In this document: in pieces, positions 45,543 to 58,195 of the stretch | How positions within the stretch are numbered: the first letter of the stretch is position 1 | Layout of the letters: each line of letters begins with the position of its first letter | Source: Liolophura sinensis | Lineage: Eukaryota; Mollusca; Polyplacophora; Chitonida; Chitonidae | Direction: 5' to 3' | Assembly (NCBI RefSeq): GCF_032854445.1 | Contig: NC_088298.1 | Coordinates: forward strand, 977,474-1,041,473 | Length of the DNA: 64,000 bases | Program-made: the position numbers and the translations under genes | The notes under the pieces: model-generated | What the model was told of the DNA's origin: nothing | The model's database searches: none | The model's input: the letters and a program-made list of their open reading frames with translations, nothing else

Positions 45543-46524
45543 TTCGTTAGAAAGTCCTCTGAATTGTTGTAAATCATCAGAAAATGCTAAAAATTTGGAA
45601 TGTGACGAACGTGCCACTAAAGTAATGTCAAATGCATACAATATTCATATTTTCAACATCATTGAAAACTGGTGAATGCTATTTGCATAAATCTGCTTTA
45701 ATTTCGCACTTCATGTACTTTCTTAGTTCTTTGGTGGTTTGTGTTCAGCGTTGTTTTGGGAACTGACCATCTTCTGGTACTGACCTGGAATATCCATTTT
45801 TGTTGACGACTGGTATACGAATGTTTGTTTTGACGCCAACTTTTACCTGACATCTCATAAAGTTGAAATTCCTTACGATAGCGTTTCCGAGAGTGATAAT
45901 ACTTAAAGTGACGTGCCACTGACGTATTCTTAGAATCTATCCAAGTTATAGGCAAGAGAAGGTCCATAATTTAGCAATCAACGTATGTCAAGGTATTCTA
46001 TTTCTGCTTTTTCACACGTGCAGGACGGTAGGCACCAGTGTCTATTGGCCATGGAATATTTATGGCTGAGTTGCAGCTCTAAACGTTAATATTCAATGCC
46101 AATTATCACACTGTCGTTTTAGTGTAACTCGCTTAGTCTTGCTACTTTTTCTGTACCAAGAACCATTAACCACCTATGCACTCTTGAACATTATATCACA
46201 CATCCTTATCAGCTGTCAGCACTAAACTGAACATTTCGTGTGAATGAACAGACCAATTGAATTACGGAGCTAGGTGAATTACACGAGATGTATATATTGG
46301 ATTACTTATGGAGATGAAGGCAGAAGGTCACTGAAAGTGAGGCAAGGTACGAGTTGGTGTAATAGATTGGGCCTGATAATTACATGTAACCGCTTTGATG
46401 TTAGTCGTTCGGTCGTTACACCTCAGACCCAGCGAAAGTCTTACGTGTGAGGGCACGGATACTAAAAGCTGAAAATAAGGTCACTAACAGGAGGACTCTT
46501 GTAAAATTCAGGCTTACACATTTT
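45543..46524. other. No gene seen; family D copy at 45655-45840
   Basis: Bases 45655-45840 match the left arm of the 31275 element (CATCATTGAAAACTGGTGAA, GTGTTCAGCGTTGTTTTGGG, GGTATACGAATGTTTG). The overlapping minus frame 45698-45967 is not a gene. The rest is unique. Confidence 0.6.
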
Positions 46525-46740
46525 GTTCTAAAATATAATTAAAGACATACATCACTGAGACAAACCCAGAGCAGTGCCCACAGGGTGAGAGCTGAAAAAT
46601 GGTCACAAGCTACCGATGAAATTAGACCTCTTGCCATATTACCTCAGTTAAGGGTTTTATTCTAACTGTTCATCGAAATACTCCAATACGTGTAGTGACA
46701 ATTTACACATTCCTGCAACAGAGAGGCATATTACACGTAC
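46525..46740 (-). mobile_element. Family C repeat, 3' part
   Basis: AAAATATAATTAAAGACATA, GACAAACCCAGAGCAGTGCC, CAGTTAAGGGTTTTATTCTA and ACTGTTCATCG. Confidence 0.85.
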
Positions 46741-46754
46741 AAGTACTCTAAAGA

Positions 46755-46830
46755 CTTCGACTGAAAAATTGTTAAATAACCCCTGAGCACTCATTCATTC
46801 ACTCACTCACTCACTCACTCACTCCACTGG
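46755..46830 (+). mobile_element. SINE B 3' tail with ACTC microsatellite
   Basis: GACTGAAAAATTGTTAAATA then CTCATTCATTCACTCACTCA repeats. This is the 3' end of SINE B with an expanded ACTC tail. Confidence 0.75.
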
Positions 46831-47519
46831 CGCATGAGATACAGACATTCATTATACAACAAGTTGAATTCACTTCCACTGACGCATGCGCAGGGTTTCA
46901 TTATCCTCCCACTTATCACAAGGATCTCCTTTCTCTTTGTGGTGTGTAATCAATATGTAAATGGACAGTGCTTTTGAAAATGACTCTTAAGAAGTGTCAA
47001 ATGAGACAAAAGATATGTTCGGTGGAAAAAAAAACGCACATTTTTTGGCATAATTGTTTTCCGCGACACATTTTCTGTACCTATTCAACGCCTTTCTTAC
47101 GGATGAAAGACCATCAGTTTTTCGTCTCAGCCCTTTACTCAAAACACCTTTGACGCCTTTCTTATGGCACGACCTCACCAGTAATTTTGTGAAGAGATTG
47201 TTTGCTCAAAACGTTACAGTTTTGAATATGTTTTGTACCTCAATTTGGAGCAGCAAATAAGGATGACCTCTAAATGACAATTGTCACAAGCAAAATTAAC
47301 GCGATAAAAGTCATGAAGAATATTTTTTGTGTGTGTTGTTTAAAGCCATAATGGGGAGCTCAGGCCTCCGTGGCGAAGTCCAACAGAATAAACTAGAGGA
47401 CTGAAAGTTAGTTCAGTACAGTTGGAAATCAATGGAGCCATGATTGCCAACGTATGGTTATCTGATGAACCCTTGGAGCGGCTATTTGAACAAGTAACCA
47501 ATGTCGACTTTATTATTGG
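46831..47519. other. No gene seen
   Basis: Unique DNA, with a short SINE A head-like CAGGCCTCCGTGGC at about 47364 that goes no further. The frames at 46968-47260 lack domains. Confidence 0.4.
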
Positions 47520-47650
47520 TTAAATGAATACATAAACGTACAGCGTGGCAAATGGTTGCATGTAACCGCTGAAACCGACCTCGTCTTCATTCACCTCCAG
47601 TAGGGTTTTATTTAAACTGTTCATGCAAACGCTTAAAAGTAGCAGTAGTA
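47520..47650 (-). mobile_element. Family C repeat, diverged
   Basis: AAACGTACAGCGTGGCAAAT, GTAACCGCTGAAACCGACCT, AGTAGGGTTTTATTTAAACT and GTTCATGCAAACGC. An internal segment is missing. Confidence 0.75.
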
Positions 47651-47694
47651 GAGGTCTCCTTTATCGGTAAACAACAAGAAAAATGTTCCTGCAA

Positions 47695-47888
47695 ACCAAA
47701 ATGACAAGTACTGGTCGCCCCAATGGCAGTATACTGTGACTGGCTGGGGCGTCGTGTCTGGTGTCTTCAGCATAGCGTTACAGTGAACATCGGCATTGTG
47801 TCCAGTCTACTACAAGGAGACACTGTCGAGATATGACTGAAGTAATGCCAAAGGCGACGTTAAACCCCAATCAGTGAAATAAATATAC
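47695..47888 (+). mobile_element. SINE B-like copy with ACGTTAAACCCC tail
   Basis: Body TGACTGGCTGGGGCGTCGTG, TCTGGTGTCTTC, then ATATGACTGAAGTAATGCCA and AGGCGACGTTAAACCCCAAT. It links the GTCAGTATA-type body seen at 6880-7100 with the SINE B tail. Confidence 0.75.
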
Positions 47889-48242
47889 TGCTATTTACCT
47901 TTTGTGTGTCTCTAATCATTTTTATCGGCACGATAAGTCATAATCAATTATTATTCCTATCCAGAAGATGGTGGGTTTTACCTCTATATAAATGACACTA
48001 GTTTGGTTAGTGTTTTGACAGGCTGCTGATAGCGAGAATACTAATTTACTGATTTCTTTGTTCATGAATTTATTAATATGATTTCGTTGAAATATTGAAT
48101 TCATTGAGTTCTTTTAAAACTAGATCCATCTTTGCTTTGCCAAAATGTCCAAACCCAACGATTCGCTATGTGATGGCCTAACATCCTCCATCCTGGAAGC
48201 TATACACCTTCGTCATTGCGGTAAGGGCAATTCAGTCTTCTA
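47889..48242. other. No gene seen
   Basis: Unique AT-rich DNA; the minus frame at 47922-48104 has no domain. Confidence 0.4.
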
Positions 48243-48455
48243 TTATTTATTTTATTTATTTATTTGATAGGTCTTTTACGAGATACTCAAGAATATTTCA
48301 TTTATGGTGCATTACTGTATAAGCATTACGTTGGGAGGAACCAGGCAGAACGCGGGGGAAACCCACGACCACCCGCGGGTTGCTGGAAGACCTTCCCACG
48401 TACCTTCCCAGTGAGGAAGCCAGAATGAGCTGGACTTAAATTCACAGTCAGTTTT
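48243..48455 (-). mobile_element. SINE A, diverged
   Basis: On the minus strand: GGAAGGTACGTGGGAAGGTC, CCCGCGGGTGGTCGTGGGTT, CAACGTAATGC, AAATATTCTTGAGTATCTCG and an AAATAAATA tail. Confidence 0.88.
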
Positions 48456-49294
48456 CTATTCATGCAAACCTTTAAACATTAAAATGTTACCCAAATCACT
48501 CGATATTCTCAACAGTAATAAAGAAAATAAACCTTCCAATTTGTCAGGTTAGATCGCGCAGAGGACCATCGCCGTCCGCTGGCTTTTGGAACAACGCCCT
48601 CTATGTACCGAAAATATCAACATTAGAGTAAAAGCCAGCAGCATATAGGCAAATATGGGTCTGAATGTTGTGTTGTATAATTCGGCGTCAACTTCACCGA
48701 GATAACTATAAGATACGCATCGTGTTAGAATAAGAGGACACCGTGATACTGGCCTCTGGAGTGAAGGAAAGATCTCTCGAATAAATACACAAGGCTGTTA
48801 TGCTTCATGACCCCCGGGGATGAGAGAGCGTGATTATCTGACCCAGAGCGACGAGAAATTGATCTGACCCTGGGTGCTTGCATAACGACAATGACAGCGG
48901 TTCCCGTTCAGGTCCGCGAGTTTGGCTGATGATATGATTGGTCATCACGTCGAATGCCTCTGGCGAATGTAGCCTAACGATCACAAGGAGAGTCCATGTA
49001 CGTGAATAATACCAGAGAGGCTATTGCTCGACTCTAAGGGAATGATTAGAAACAGGATGGAATAAGCCCATGGGATAGGGTATGAGGTTGTTGGGTAAGG
49101 TGATTCTGATAAGGCAATCCCATGCGGCAAAATATAAACATCCATGGCAACAGTTCAGCGTCCCTCAATATTTCTTGCATTCACATCCACCATATCTGAA
49201 GGTAGTGGTGCAGCGCTTTGATTAAGACGTAATATAGATATAAGGGCACTGATACCAGTTAACTGGCGGATAGCTTTGTTACATGACAATATAA
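48456..49294. other. No gene seen
   Basis: Unique DNA without recognisable coding or repeat structure. Confidence 0.4.
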
Positions 49295-49560
49295 TTCAGA
49301 CGTACAGCATAGGGAGAAAAAGCTGAGCAGCGACGACAGTGTGATAGTTGACAAATGTGCCCACGCATAACCGGTAAAATACGGCCTCTTTTCAATTTAC
49401 CTCAGTCAGTGTTTTATTCTAATTGTTCATGTAAATGCATAAATAGTAGCAGTGATGTTAATTGCAATTATTAGAAGACACTAGACTAGAATTTCTCAAC
49501 ATGCTGTGTTGTCATCACATTTAACATACAATTACATTAAAACTATGCAAAAGGACCCGG
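49295..49560 (-). mobile_element. Family C repeat, near full-length
   Basis: AATATAATTCAGACGTACAG, GAGCAGCGACGACAGTGTGA, TTACCTCAGTCAGTGTTTTA, TTAATTGCAATTATTAGAAG and ACATACAATTACATTAAAAC. Confidence 0.88.
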
Positions 49561-49634
49561 CCTCAGGGATGCCAACAAAAACCTTGTATCAGGCAATAAT
49601 ACATTACAATTAACAGACATACATGTATCCATTT

Positions 49635-49890
49635 AAATGATTGGAGTCTATTGCCATACTCAAGAATATTTTCACTTATGCTTACACAACTGTGGGGCCC
49701 AACCCTGGGCTTAGGCAGTGAATCTGAATTTTTCACCCGTATAAGGCATCGTGGGGCTTTGGTGACAGTAAGCGATCAACGACGATTGTGGGCATGTTTG
49801 CACAGCCTAACGTTTGCCGACGGCCTCTCGTCTCAGTTCTTGATTCGAACCTGTGACTTGGCTGGCCTGGAGCCGGTGGACTGAAGCGAG
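49635..49890 (-). mobile_element. SINE A-like relic with B box
   Basis: CATACTCAAGAATATTTTCA and CTTATGC mark a reversed SINE A 3' end. About 49870-49838 on the minus strand has the B box AGGTTCGAATCAAG. The copy is strongly decayed. Confidence 0.55.
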
Positions 49891-50399
49891 AAAAACGTTT
49901 AAGGCGAATGAGCCAGCAATGTCTCCGTGAACGAAATAATATTTAAACCGACGGTAAAACTCAAAATATAAAACAGAAGACAAAAAAAAAACACAAATAG
50001 GAAATGTTCTATTTTTCTGCCTAAAGTTAACAATAATCATCTAGTGTGCAGAAAAGAAAGAAACTAATGCATATCCATTACACCTATAGTTCATCGATGC
50101 GATGAAGGGAAATCATTCCAGTCAAATGGGTCACGGGTTCTTTTAAAACCAATTTAGTTTCTTCTATGTTTCACTGAAAATGGCAAAACAAGGTTTTCAT
50201 AAAACAAGTCCTCAACACGCCTCGGACTGAATTTACCCAGTTTCGATTCAACCAAATGGACGGAATGCCAAAATACTGGGGAACTACATGTAAAGAAACC
50301 ATCGAGGTTTGAGTGGTAAATTATTGCAGCCACGATGTGGTAATGATCCAGTCCGATCCTGTCTGATCATTTGTAATAATAAATTTCAGATAGTTATAC

Positions 50400-50590
50400 G
50401 CACTTGGCAATTTTTCAATCATATGACGATCTGAAGCCATTAGGCGTGTGTAAGTATGCTGACTCTTGTGACAGGGCAAGCCCGTGCCGTCAAGGTGTTG
50501 CCGCCACTGAAACATCATGCCGGAGACACCAGATATGATACCACACCCAGTCACACCATACTCACACAGGACCAAACAGTCCTGTTCTTA
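50400..50590 (-). mobile_element. SINE B relic
   Basis: GGCAATTTTTCAATCATATG and ACGATCTGAAGCCATTAGGC correspond to the reversed SINE B 3' region. CCACACCCAGTCACACCATA follows, resembling the reversed body of the 6880/47695 type. Confidence 0.65.
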
Positions 50591-53500
50591 CTTTAACCTT
50601 TCAGTACTACCATTTTTAAACTATCATCTTTAAAGACTTTGGTACTTGACCCGGGTTTGATACCAGGTCTGACGACTTCGAGATGGACGCTCCAACCATT
50701 AGGTCACCGAACTGATTCAGGCAGTGTATATATCTGGCAAATTAAATCATACAAGCAGTGCACTCGTGTCGTTAACATCTGGTATGCAACGTATGTACCT
50801 AATTATTGCGGCCGCGAAGTGATAATAATTCAGTCGGCCCCCTGTTCACTTGGAACACTGACGATGCATTTCAAGTTGTTGTAAATATGTAGTAAATGAA
50901 GTCATATAAAACAGTCGTGTGGTATGTTGTGCAGTCTGTCCAAAAATTCTCGAGTGTTTGGGGGGGTAGGTGCGGTCGCTGACTCGGGTGATTAAGTGGC
51001 TGGTTTGCTGGCACTTGACCAATTGCGTGTCGTGTTCGCATCCAGTTCTCGCTACTTCAGACGTGGTTCTAAATCAAAAGGTTTGCTAGGCATCTAGCAA
51101 AGGTCAGTGGTTTACTACAATTTCCCTCTACCCATAAACCCTATTGTCATCGTGTAAGCACCAACGAACCAGTCAATCCAGTTGTAAGGCGCTAAACTAA
51201 GACGGTCACGATGTGATAATGGTGCATATAGGTTCCTCATAATAACTTCGATTAAACAACGTTGCATTTCCGGTATCCTTAACAGGTGGGAAATAGCACC
51301 ATACACATGTAGTCATGACATCTTATGATGGAGACTTGGCGGGGGCGAGAAAACTGCAGCTGAATTACGTAATAAATCAGCAAGCTGTTTAGTCAGCCAT
51401 CGTAGCATCCACAGAGTGATCAATGATGCAGCTGGGTTCGTAATCACTTTGAATAATGACGCTGCCTGTCAATTAGCTGTAAATATCTGGTAAACACCAT
51501 CGTATCAACAGTCACATAGTGTTAACGACATAGTCCATCATGGCGGCGAGGACTGTTTGCCTCCTAGCAGAATAACACAGCTTTTGCAAGATTTATCACA
51601 AACATCTATTGCCCCATGCTTCTGTCTTTTATGATGATATTATCAATTCCGTATGAGTTGTTGCGCACGTCGGTGCGGCGTCGGTAAAGCTTTCATAGTT
51701 ATGCCGAGTGTCTTATCTCGTATGTCTTCCTGTATCATCACCGCTGTAGAACACTGGTACAAGTCTAATGTTATCGTACGTCATAAATACAATTCATGCA
51801 TAGCGTTATGTTTTATCACATAAATCGAAGCATAGCTTTCCTTATCTGTTTTAACAGTCCCCAGTAGCTTCCGGTGGAACACGGAAGTGGCCTTCTGATT
51901 AGAGGCAACATCTCCGCACAAGATGACTTTTTTTCACGTCTTACAAAAAAGAAGAACAACACCTCCCCCCCCCCCAAAACAGCCGCATTCGATTATTATT
52001 GTCACGAGATTTTATGTCTTCGCTTCTTCTTGAAATAATATCAGCTGATGTTTTTGTGTACATTTGTCTTTTACAGAAAAAGGGCCAGTTTTATATCCAG
52101 GTGTTACACCGTCTTAAGAACATAATGGCAAATGGAGAAAATGACTTATGATTTTAAGGGAATGAGATACACATGATGTACATGAAACTTCGAAATAGTA
52201 CACCTAACTTTTCTAATTTTCGATCAACGATTTCGATCAAATTTTTGAACACTAAACCATTTAAACAATCCACACTTCATAGTCGTCTAATTGTCCAGGT
52301 CTTTTCGTGTACATGCTGAAATCCTTGCTTCAGTCAACTAACTTCTCCGCGGTTATCATAGCGGTGTTACCAGAATCTACATCGTCATTTAAATTAATGG
52401 TTGTGGCTCTTTCATTGGTTTCTAGTTACGAGGAATTACAGGACATGAATACGTCTGTGATAATAACAGACGGAAAGTTCATAGAATTTGGTACCTTAAA
52501 AAACAGAAAATAACATCTATGTCCAAAAACCTGAGTTTTAAAATAAATAACTTATTATCATTTCAAAATAAGACTTTTTTTGCAACGCTTAGTTTATTTT
52601 CTTTGCAGTTTAACGGAGACAGATAACATGAGACAGTATATTTAGAATTTTAGTATACACGTTCCGAAAATACGTGCTCAGATTTCGTCTAAATTTGTTG
52701 CATAATAAACACAACGTTTGCGGAATGACATCTGTCTGTCTGCAAGTCGTTCACCCCATCACGTTAAATCTGACTCACCTCACCACACCTGGAGGCGATT
52801 TTTAACCTTTCGTGATATTTCAAACGTTGTTATGACTTTTTGCCTGTGTAGCCGACAGATCAAAGTAAGACAGATTTGTCTTCACATATAATTTGATGTA
52901 AATCAAAATTTCATTGAACAAAGTGGGCAATATGGTGAAGCTTCTGATGTCCACATTTTGAACGTTATTGGCTAAGTATCCGCCAGTTCGTTTATTGATA
53001 CTTGGCCAGACATGACTACCTCCTACATTATAGTTCTACATGGCACTCTTTGCACACTGCCAAAGCGTTTCAATCCAGACTAGTCTTGTTCAATTCCCCG
53101 GACGCCATGCACACAGTACTAACGGCACTTTCCACGCTCCACCCGGCTGATGTCATTTTATTGTATCTAATCGCTGGTTATTTGATCTTCTTGTTTCCAA
53201 GCTTTGTGCGGAGGATGACTTATCGCGCTTGTCCATTATCGGGTCTAAAGCATTATTAGATCCCCACAGAGACGACATATTCCCACTAGTACAAGGACAG
53301 TAGACTCAAGCCTGGGTAAATATTTGCCCCGACACACTGGCATCGAATGTTCTCTACACAGGGTTCGATTCTCGTCTCTGGCCCAACAAGGGAATCTGTG
53401 CCTGAGGATGGACGTCCACATCGCCTCGTGATCTGCCAGACTGTTTTACCAGACTTTTACTTGTGTGTATACCACGCAGATGTGTAATCCCCGTGTGTGT

Positions 53501-54124
53501 GTGTCTGTATTTCTGGTTCCAGCAAACTTTTAGTGCATTCCCAAACAAAAACTTTGAAAAGTTCGGTTCTTTTCAAATGTGATAGATTCTGAACAACAAA
53601 CAGCTACAGACATAACATTATACGACAACATTATAGTCGCCATACTTCTTTTCTCTCTGGTAATTTACCTGGTGAATACCAAGTATGGTTTGATTGCTCA
53701 ATTTATAATCACACTGGCAGTGTAATCAGACGACAGAAGCTAGTAGTGTGACTCTATAAACACAACAACTGCGGAAATGCAACTGGCAATGTATTTTGAG
53801 CAATTCCTTTTTTATAAATTATTTAGATCGAATTAGATCAAGGATTTCCAGACAAAGTATACATAACTAGTAGGTCAGGCACAAAGATCGGGAAAATCAG
53901 GCCGATCCCATGGGGAAAGCTAGACCGATGCCATGGAGAAAATTGGGCCGATCCCATGGTGAAACGACCACCAATCAAATTACAACAGTTACAATCAAAT
54001 TACAGGGAGGTGTATTCGAACCTATGCAATCATTCACCAATAGTTTGTGGACTCTTTTGCAGAGATCTCTTGTTTGCTCGGTCAGTGAGAGTAGGTTCAG
54101 ACAATTTTATTTATAAAATGTACA
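50591..54124. other. No gene supported; tRNA-like block 50970-51055; ABC-like frame end at 52420-52512
   Basis: Bases 50970-51055 resemble a tRNA-derived head (GGGTGATTAAGTGGCTGGTT, TGTTCGCATCCAG). The plus frame at 52307-52512 ends with ...VIITDGKFIEFGT..., superficially like the end of an ABC transporter nucleotide-binding domain, but no Walker, signature or H-loop residues are visible. A B-box-like GGGTTCGATTCTC is at about 53359. The rest is unique. A C run of about 11 lies near 51965. Confidence 0.35.
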
Positions 54125-54215
54125 TATCTCTGTCCGGGTTCCCTCGAACCATAATGATGGCCGTAAGCGTAGAAGTGAAAATATTCTTGACTACGTTGTT
54201 AGGCATCGATCCAAT
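54125..54215 (+). mobile_element. SINE A 3' relic
   Basis: CCATAATGATGGCCGTAAGC, AGAAGTGAAAATATTCTTGA, CTACG and an ATCCAATAAAA tail match a decayed SINE A 3' end. Confidence 0.7.
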
Positions 54216-54350
54216 AAAACATTGATTATATTCTGCAGTGTACAATGTAGACCTGCTCTTGTTTCATGGTGTTGGGTCGTAAGTCATTGGAACCCCCTCT
54301 CTCTCCCCACATCTGTACTAACACATATACATAATCTCCCAGGCGCTTTC

Positions 54351-55205
54351 AATGACACACCAAGGCTACAGTCTTCAAGTGTGTCTTTGCTGGACGCCGA
54401 AATAGACACAAAGATCGAAGTGGATTATCCTTGAATATTGGATTGGGTTAAATTTGAACATGCCTGATATATAAACCATGCGCTTCAGGGCTGTGAAATG
54501 AACGGCGTTTTATTCGAGTGAAACCGGGTTTGTGGAATAGCACTGAGTGCTATTGCCCTGATTGTCTCTTGAGAAATGAATGTATAGAAACACAGACTCC
54601 GTTTCAGCAGAAAAAGGAAAGTTTGATAATTGAACAAATAATTTTCTCTAAATTAAGATTTAAAAAACAACAGAGTTTCGCAGAATTTCTCTGCCGCTGT
54701 ATTCTGGCTGTCATTCCCAGAATCGTCAAGACAAGACATTCTTTCCACATGAACAAAAACTATTAGTGTATTTAATGCATTTATTGATTCTGTATTCTGT
54801 TTTTCTGTCACATGACCTGGTTCATTTGGCTTTACGTGGGCAGTATACGAATATATTAGACCGGATTATCCTCGCTTCCCTGCATTCGCCATCTCGTGCT
54901 ATCCCAGCCGCTAATTACACACAGGCTTACCTCCCTTTCTTTTTTTGTTAACACCGTCGTAGCGGTGTTTGTTCTGTAGCCTGATACGGCTGAAACTTGT
55001 TTCGTAGTAAGTTCAATCCCAAGAATGCGCCGTATTCGGGATATGAACTTCGCCCCACCTCTATCATGCACCCCTCACCACTCGTTACCATACTCTCAAT
55101 CATCCCTCAGCCTCTTGCCATGACACAACAGAGATGAAGTTAACGTGTGCGTCTTTGAGTCAACCTGGAATAGATGCAAAGATCGAAGTGGATTATTCTT
55201 GTTCT
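54351..55205. repeat. Dispersed pair of ~55-90-bp direct repeats
   Basis: GTGTCTTTGCTGGACGCCGA ... AAAGATCGAAGTGGATTATC (about 54380-54430) recurs as GCGTCTTTGAGTCAACCTGG ... AAAGATCGAAGTGGATTATT (about 55148-55200). The 770 bp between them look unrelated and non-coding. Confidence 0.65.
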
Positions 55206-55459
55206 GGTTCAACTTACGGGCAGCCTATAGCAGGTGGTTCCTGGTGCAGATGCTTGCTGTCCACACCTACTTAAAAAATCATTTACATGCTGCTGCTTCG
55301 GATCGTCAAATTCTTGAGGTTTTCCTGTGGCTTAATTCGCTTTCAATATTACTTATCACGCCTGAATCTGACTGCTAATCCAGCATTGAAACATTTGTTG
55401 CGCAGCCTAGTTCGGGGCGCTATACCAAAGTCGTCTCACCAAGTAACAGTATACTGATA

Positions 55460-55515
55460 CGTTGATTGGTGTTAACGCTGTCCTTAACGGTTCTTTCGGG
55501 TCATATCTGCACATT
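55460..55515 (-). mobile_element. SINE B 3' fragment
   Basis: TTGATTGGTGTTAACGCTGT and CCTTAACGGTTCTTTCGGGT followed by CATAT match the reversed SINE B tail. It sits just before the 76-bp satellite. Confidence 0.65.
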
Positions 55516-55585
55516 TGTTTCCCACCATATGTTGGTTTATACTAAACGTAGCCCAACAATAAAAAACTCAGCTCGATGTGAGCTC

Positions 55586-57763
55586 AATGTAGTTCCCGAG
55601 AGATATGGTTGTTCTACCCGGTGTTTTCTCCATGGGAATAAGTTTATTTGTAAGTGTACACGATGTAGTTCCCCAGATACCTGGTTGTTCTACTGGATGT
55701 TTTCTCCATGGGAAAGACTTTATTTGCAAGTGTACTCGATGTAGTCCTTCATATACCTAGTTGTTCTACGCGATGTTTTCTCCATGGCAATACGTTTATT
55801 TGTAAGTGTACTCGATGTAGTTCCCCAGATACCTGGTTGTTCTACTCGATGTTTTCTCCATGGGAATAACTTTATTTGCAAGTGTACTCGATGTAGTCCC
55901 CCAGATACCTAGTTGTTCTACTCGATGTTTTCTCCATGGGAATATGTTTATTTGTAAGTGTACTCGATGTAGTCCCCCAGATACCTAGTTGTTCTACCCG
56001 ATGTTTTCTCCATGGGAATACGTTTATTTGTAAGTGTACTCGATGTAGTTCCCCAGATACCTGGTTGTTCTATCCGATGTTTTCTCCATGGGAATACATT
56101 TATTTGTAAGTTTACTCCATGTAGTTCCTCAGACACCTGGTTGTTCTACTCGATGTTTTTCCATAGGAATCAGTTTATTTGTAAGTGTACTCGATGTAGT
56201 TTCCCAAATACCTAGTTGTTCTACTCGATGTTTTCTTCATGGGAATAACTTTATTTGCAAGTGTACTCGATGTAGTCCCCAATATACCTGGTTGTTCTAC
56301 CCGATGTTTTCTCCATGGGAATAACTTTATTGTAAGTGTACTCGATGTAGTTCCCCAGATACCTGGTTGTTCTACTCGATGTTTTCTCCATGGGAATACG
56401 TTTATTTGTAAGTGTACTCCATGAAGTTCCCCAGATACCTGGTTGTTCTACCCGATGGTTTTCCTGGGGATAACTTTATTTGTAGGTGTACTTGATGTAG
56501 TTCCCCAGATATCTGGTTGTCCACCCGATGTTTTCTCCATGGGAATACGTTATTTGTAAGTGTACTCGATGAAGTTCCCCAGATACCTGGTTGTTCTACC
56601 CGATGGTTTTCCTGAGGATAAGTTTATTTGTAAGTGTACTCGATGTAGTTCCCCAGATACCTGGTTGTTCTACTCGATGTTTTCTCCATGGGAATAAGTT
56701 TATTTGTAAGTGTACACGATGTAGTTCCCCAGATACCTGGTTGTTCTACCCCGTGTTTTCTCCATGGGAATAGGTTTATTTGTAAGTGTACTCGATGTAG
56801 TTCCCCAGAATCCTGGTCAATCTACCCGATGTTTTCTCCATGGGAATAAGTTCATTTGTAAGTGTACTCGATGTAGTTCCCCAGATACCTGGTTGTTCTA
56901 CCCGATGTTTTCTCCATGGGAATAGGTTTATTTGTAAGTGTACTCGATGTAGTTCCCCAGATACCTGGCTGTTCTACTCGATGTTTTCTCCATAGGAATA
57001 CATTTGTTTGTAAGTGTACTCGATGTAGTTCCCCAGATACCTGGTTGCTCTTCTCGATGTTTTCTCCATGGTAATACATTTCTTTGTAAGTGTACTCGAT
57101 GAAGTTCCCCAGATACCTGGTTGTTCTACCCCATGGTTGTCCTGGGGATAAGTTCATTTGTAAGTGTACTTAATGTAGTTCCTCAGATACCTGATTGTCT
57201 TACCCGATGGTTTTCCTCGGGATAAGTTTATTGTAAGTGTACTCGATGTAGTTCCCCAGATACCTGGTTGTTCTACGCGATGTTTTCTCCATGGGAATAA
57301 GTTTATTTGTAAGTGTACACGATGTAGTTCCCCAAAAATACCTGGTTGTTCTACCCGGTGTTTTCTTCATGGGAATAGGTGTATTTGTAAGTGTACTCAA
57401 TGTAGTTCCCCAGATACCTGGTTGTTCTACCCGGTGTTTTCTCCATGGGAATAGGTGTATTTGTAAGTGTACTCGATGTAGTTCCCCAGACACCTGGTTG
57501 TTCTACCCGATGTTTTCTCCATGGGAATAAGTTTATTTGTAAGTGTACTCGATGAAGTTCCCCAGATACCTGGTTGTTCTACCCGATGTTTTCTCCATGG
57601 GAATAGGTTTATTTGTAAGTGTACTCGATGAAGTTCCCCAGATACCTGGTTGTTCTACCCGATGTTTTCTCCATGGGAATACGTTTATTTGTAAGTGTAC
57701 TCGATGAAGTTCCCCAGATACCTGGTTGTTCTACCCGATGGTTTTCCTGGGGATAACTTTATT
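55586..57763. repeat. 76-bp satellite array, ~28 copies
   Basis: Unit GATGTAGTTCCCCAGATACC, TGGTTGTTCTACCCGATGTT, TTCTCCATGGGAATAAGTTT, ATTTGTAAGTGTACTC. Copies differ by substitutions and short indels. A shortened variant (CCCGATGGTTTTCCTGGGGA) recurs at several places, including the right end. As 76 is not a multiple of 3, the many 60-100-codon frames on both strands are chance read-through. Confidence 0.96.
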
Positions 57764-57765
57764 AC

Positions 57766-57929
57766 TAATATAATTAAGACGTACAACATTGACAGGAAAA
57801 CCAGAGCAGCGACGAGAATGTGATGGTTGGCAAATGTTCACACGTAACCGGTGACGTACGGCCTCTTGTGGGTTTACCTCAGTTAGGGTTTTAGTTTAAC
57901 TGTTAATGTGAATGCACACATAGTAGAAA
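57766..57929 (-). mobile_element. Family C copy inserted into the satellite
   Basis: TAATATAATTAAGACGTACA, CAGAGCAGCGACGAGAATGT, CCGGTGACGTACGGCCTCTT and AGTTAGGGTTTTAGTTTAAC interrupt a satellite unit between ACTTTATT and AAGTCTACTCC. The pentamer ATTAC occurs on both sides (57761-57765 and 57930-57934) and may be the target duplication. This copy fixes the conserved end of family C. Confidence 0.85.
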
Positions 57930-58010
57930 ATTACCACTACAAGTCTACTCCATGCAGTTCCCTAGAGACCTGGAAGTTTCACCCGATGGTTTTCGTGGAG
58001 AAGCTGAAGA
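57930..58010. repeat. Detached, diverged satellite unit right of the insertion
   Basis: AAGTCTACTCCATGCAGTTC, CCTAGAGACCTGGAAGTTTC and ACCCGATGGTTTTCGTGGA are one more 76-bp unit, more diverged than the main array. Confidence 0.8.
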
Positions 58011-58195
58011 TTTAAGCCCAATTCTGCTGGCCGGGATTTCGTTGTTTTATCTTAGTGGTAAAATCGTGACCCAAAATTATCTAAACAGTCTGTTTACGTC
58101 CTTTTGTGCTCGTGTTAATAAAGTTTTTGTTTTCATAGTTAAAGAGAGGATTATTGGAATTATGCAATAATGCCTAATCTAAACTGTCCACAGGG

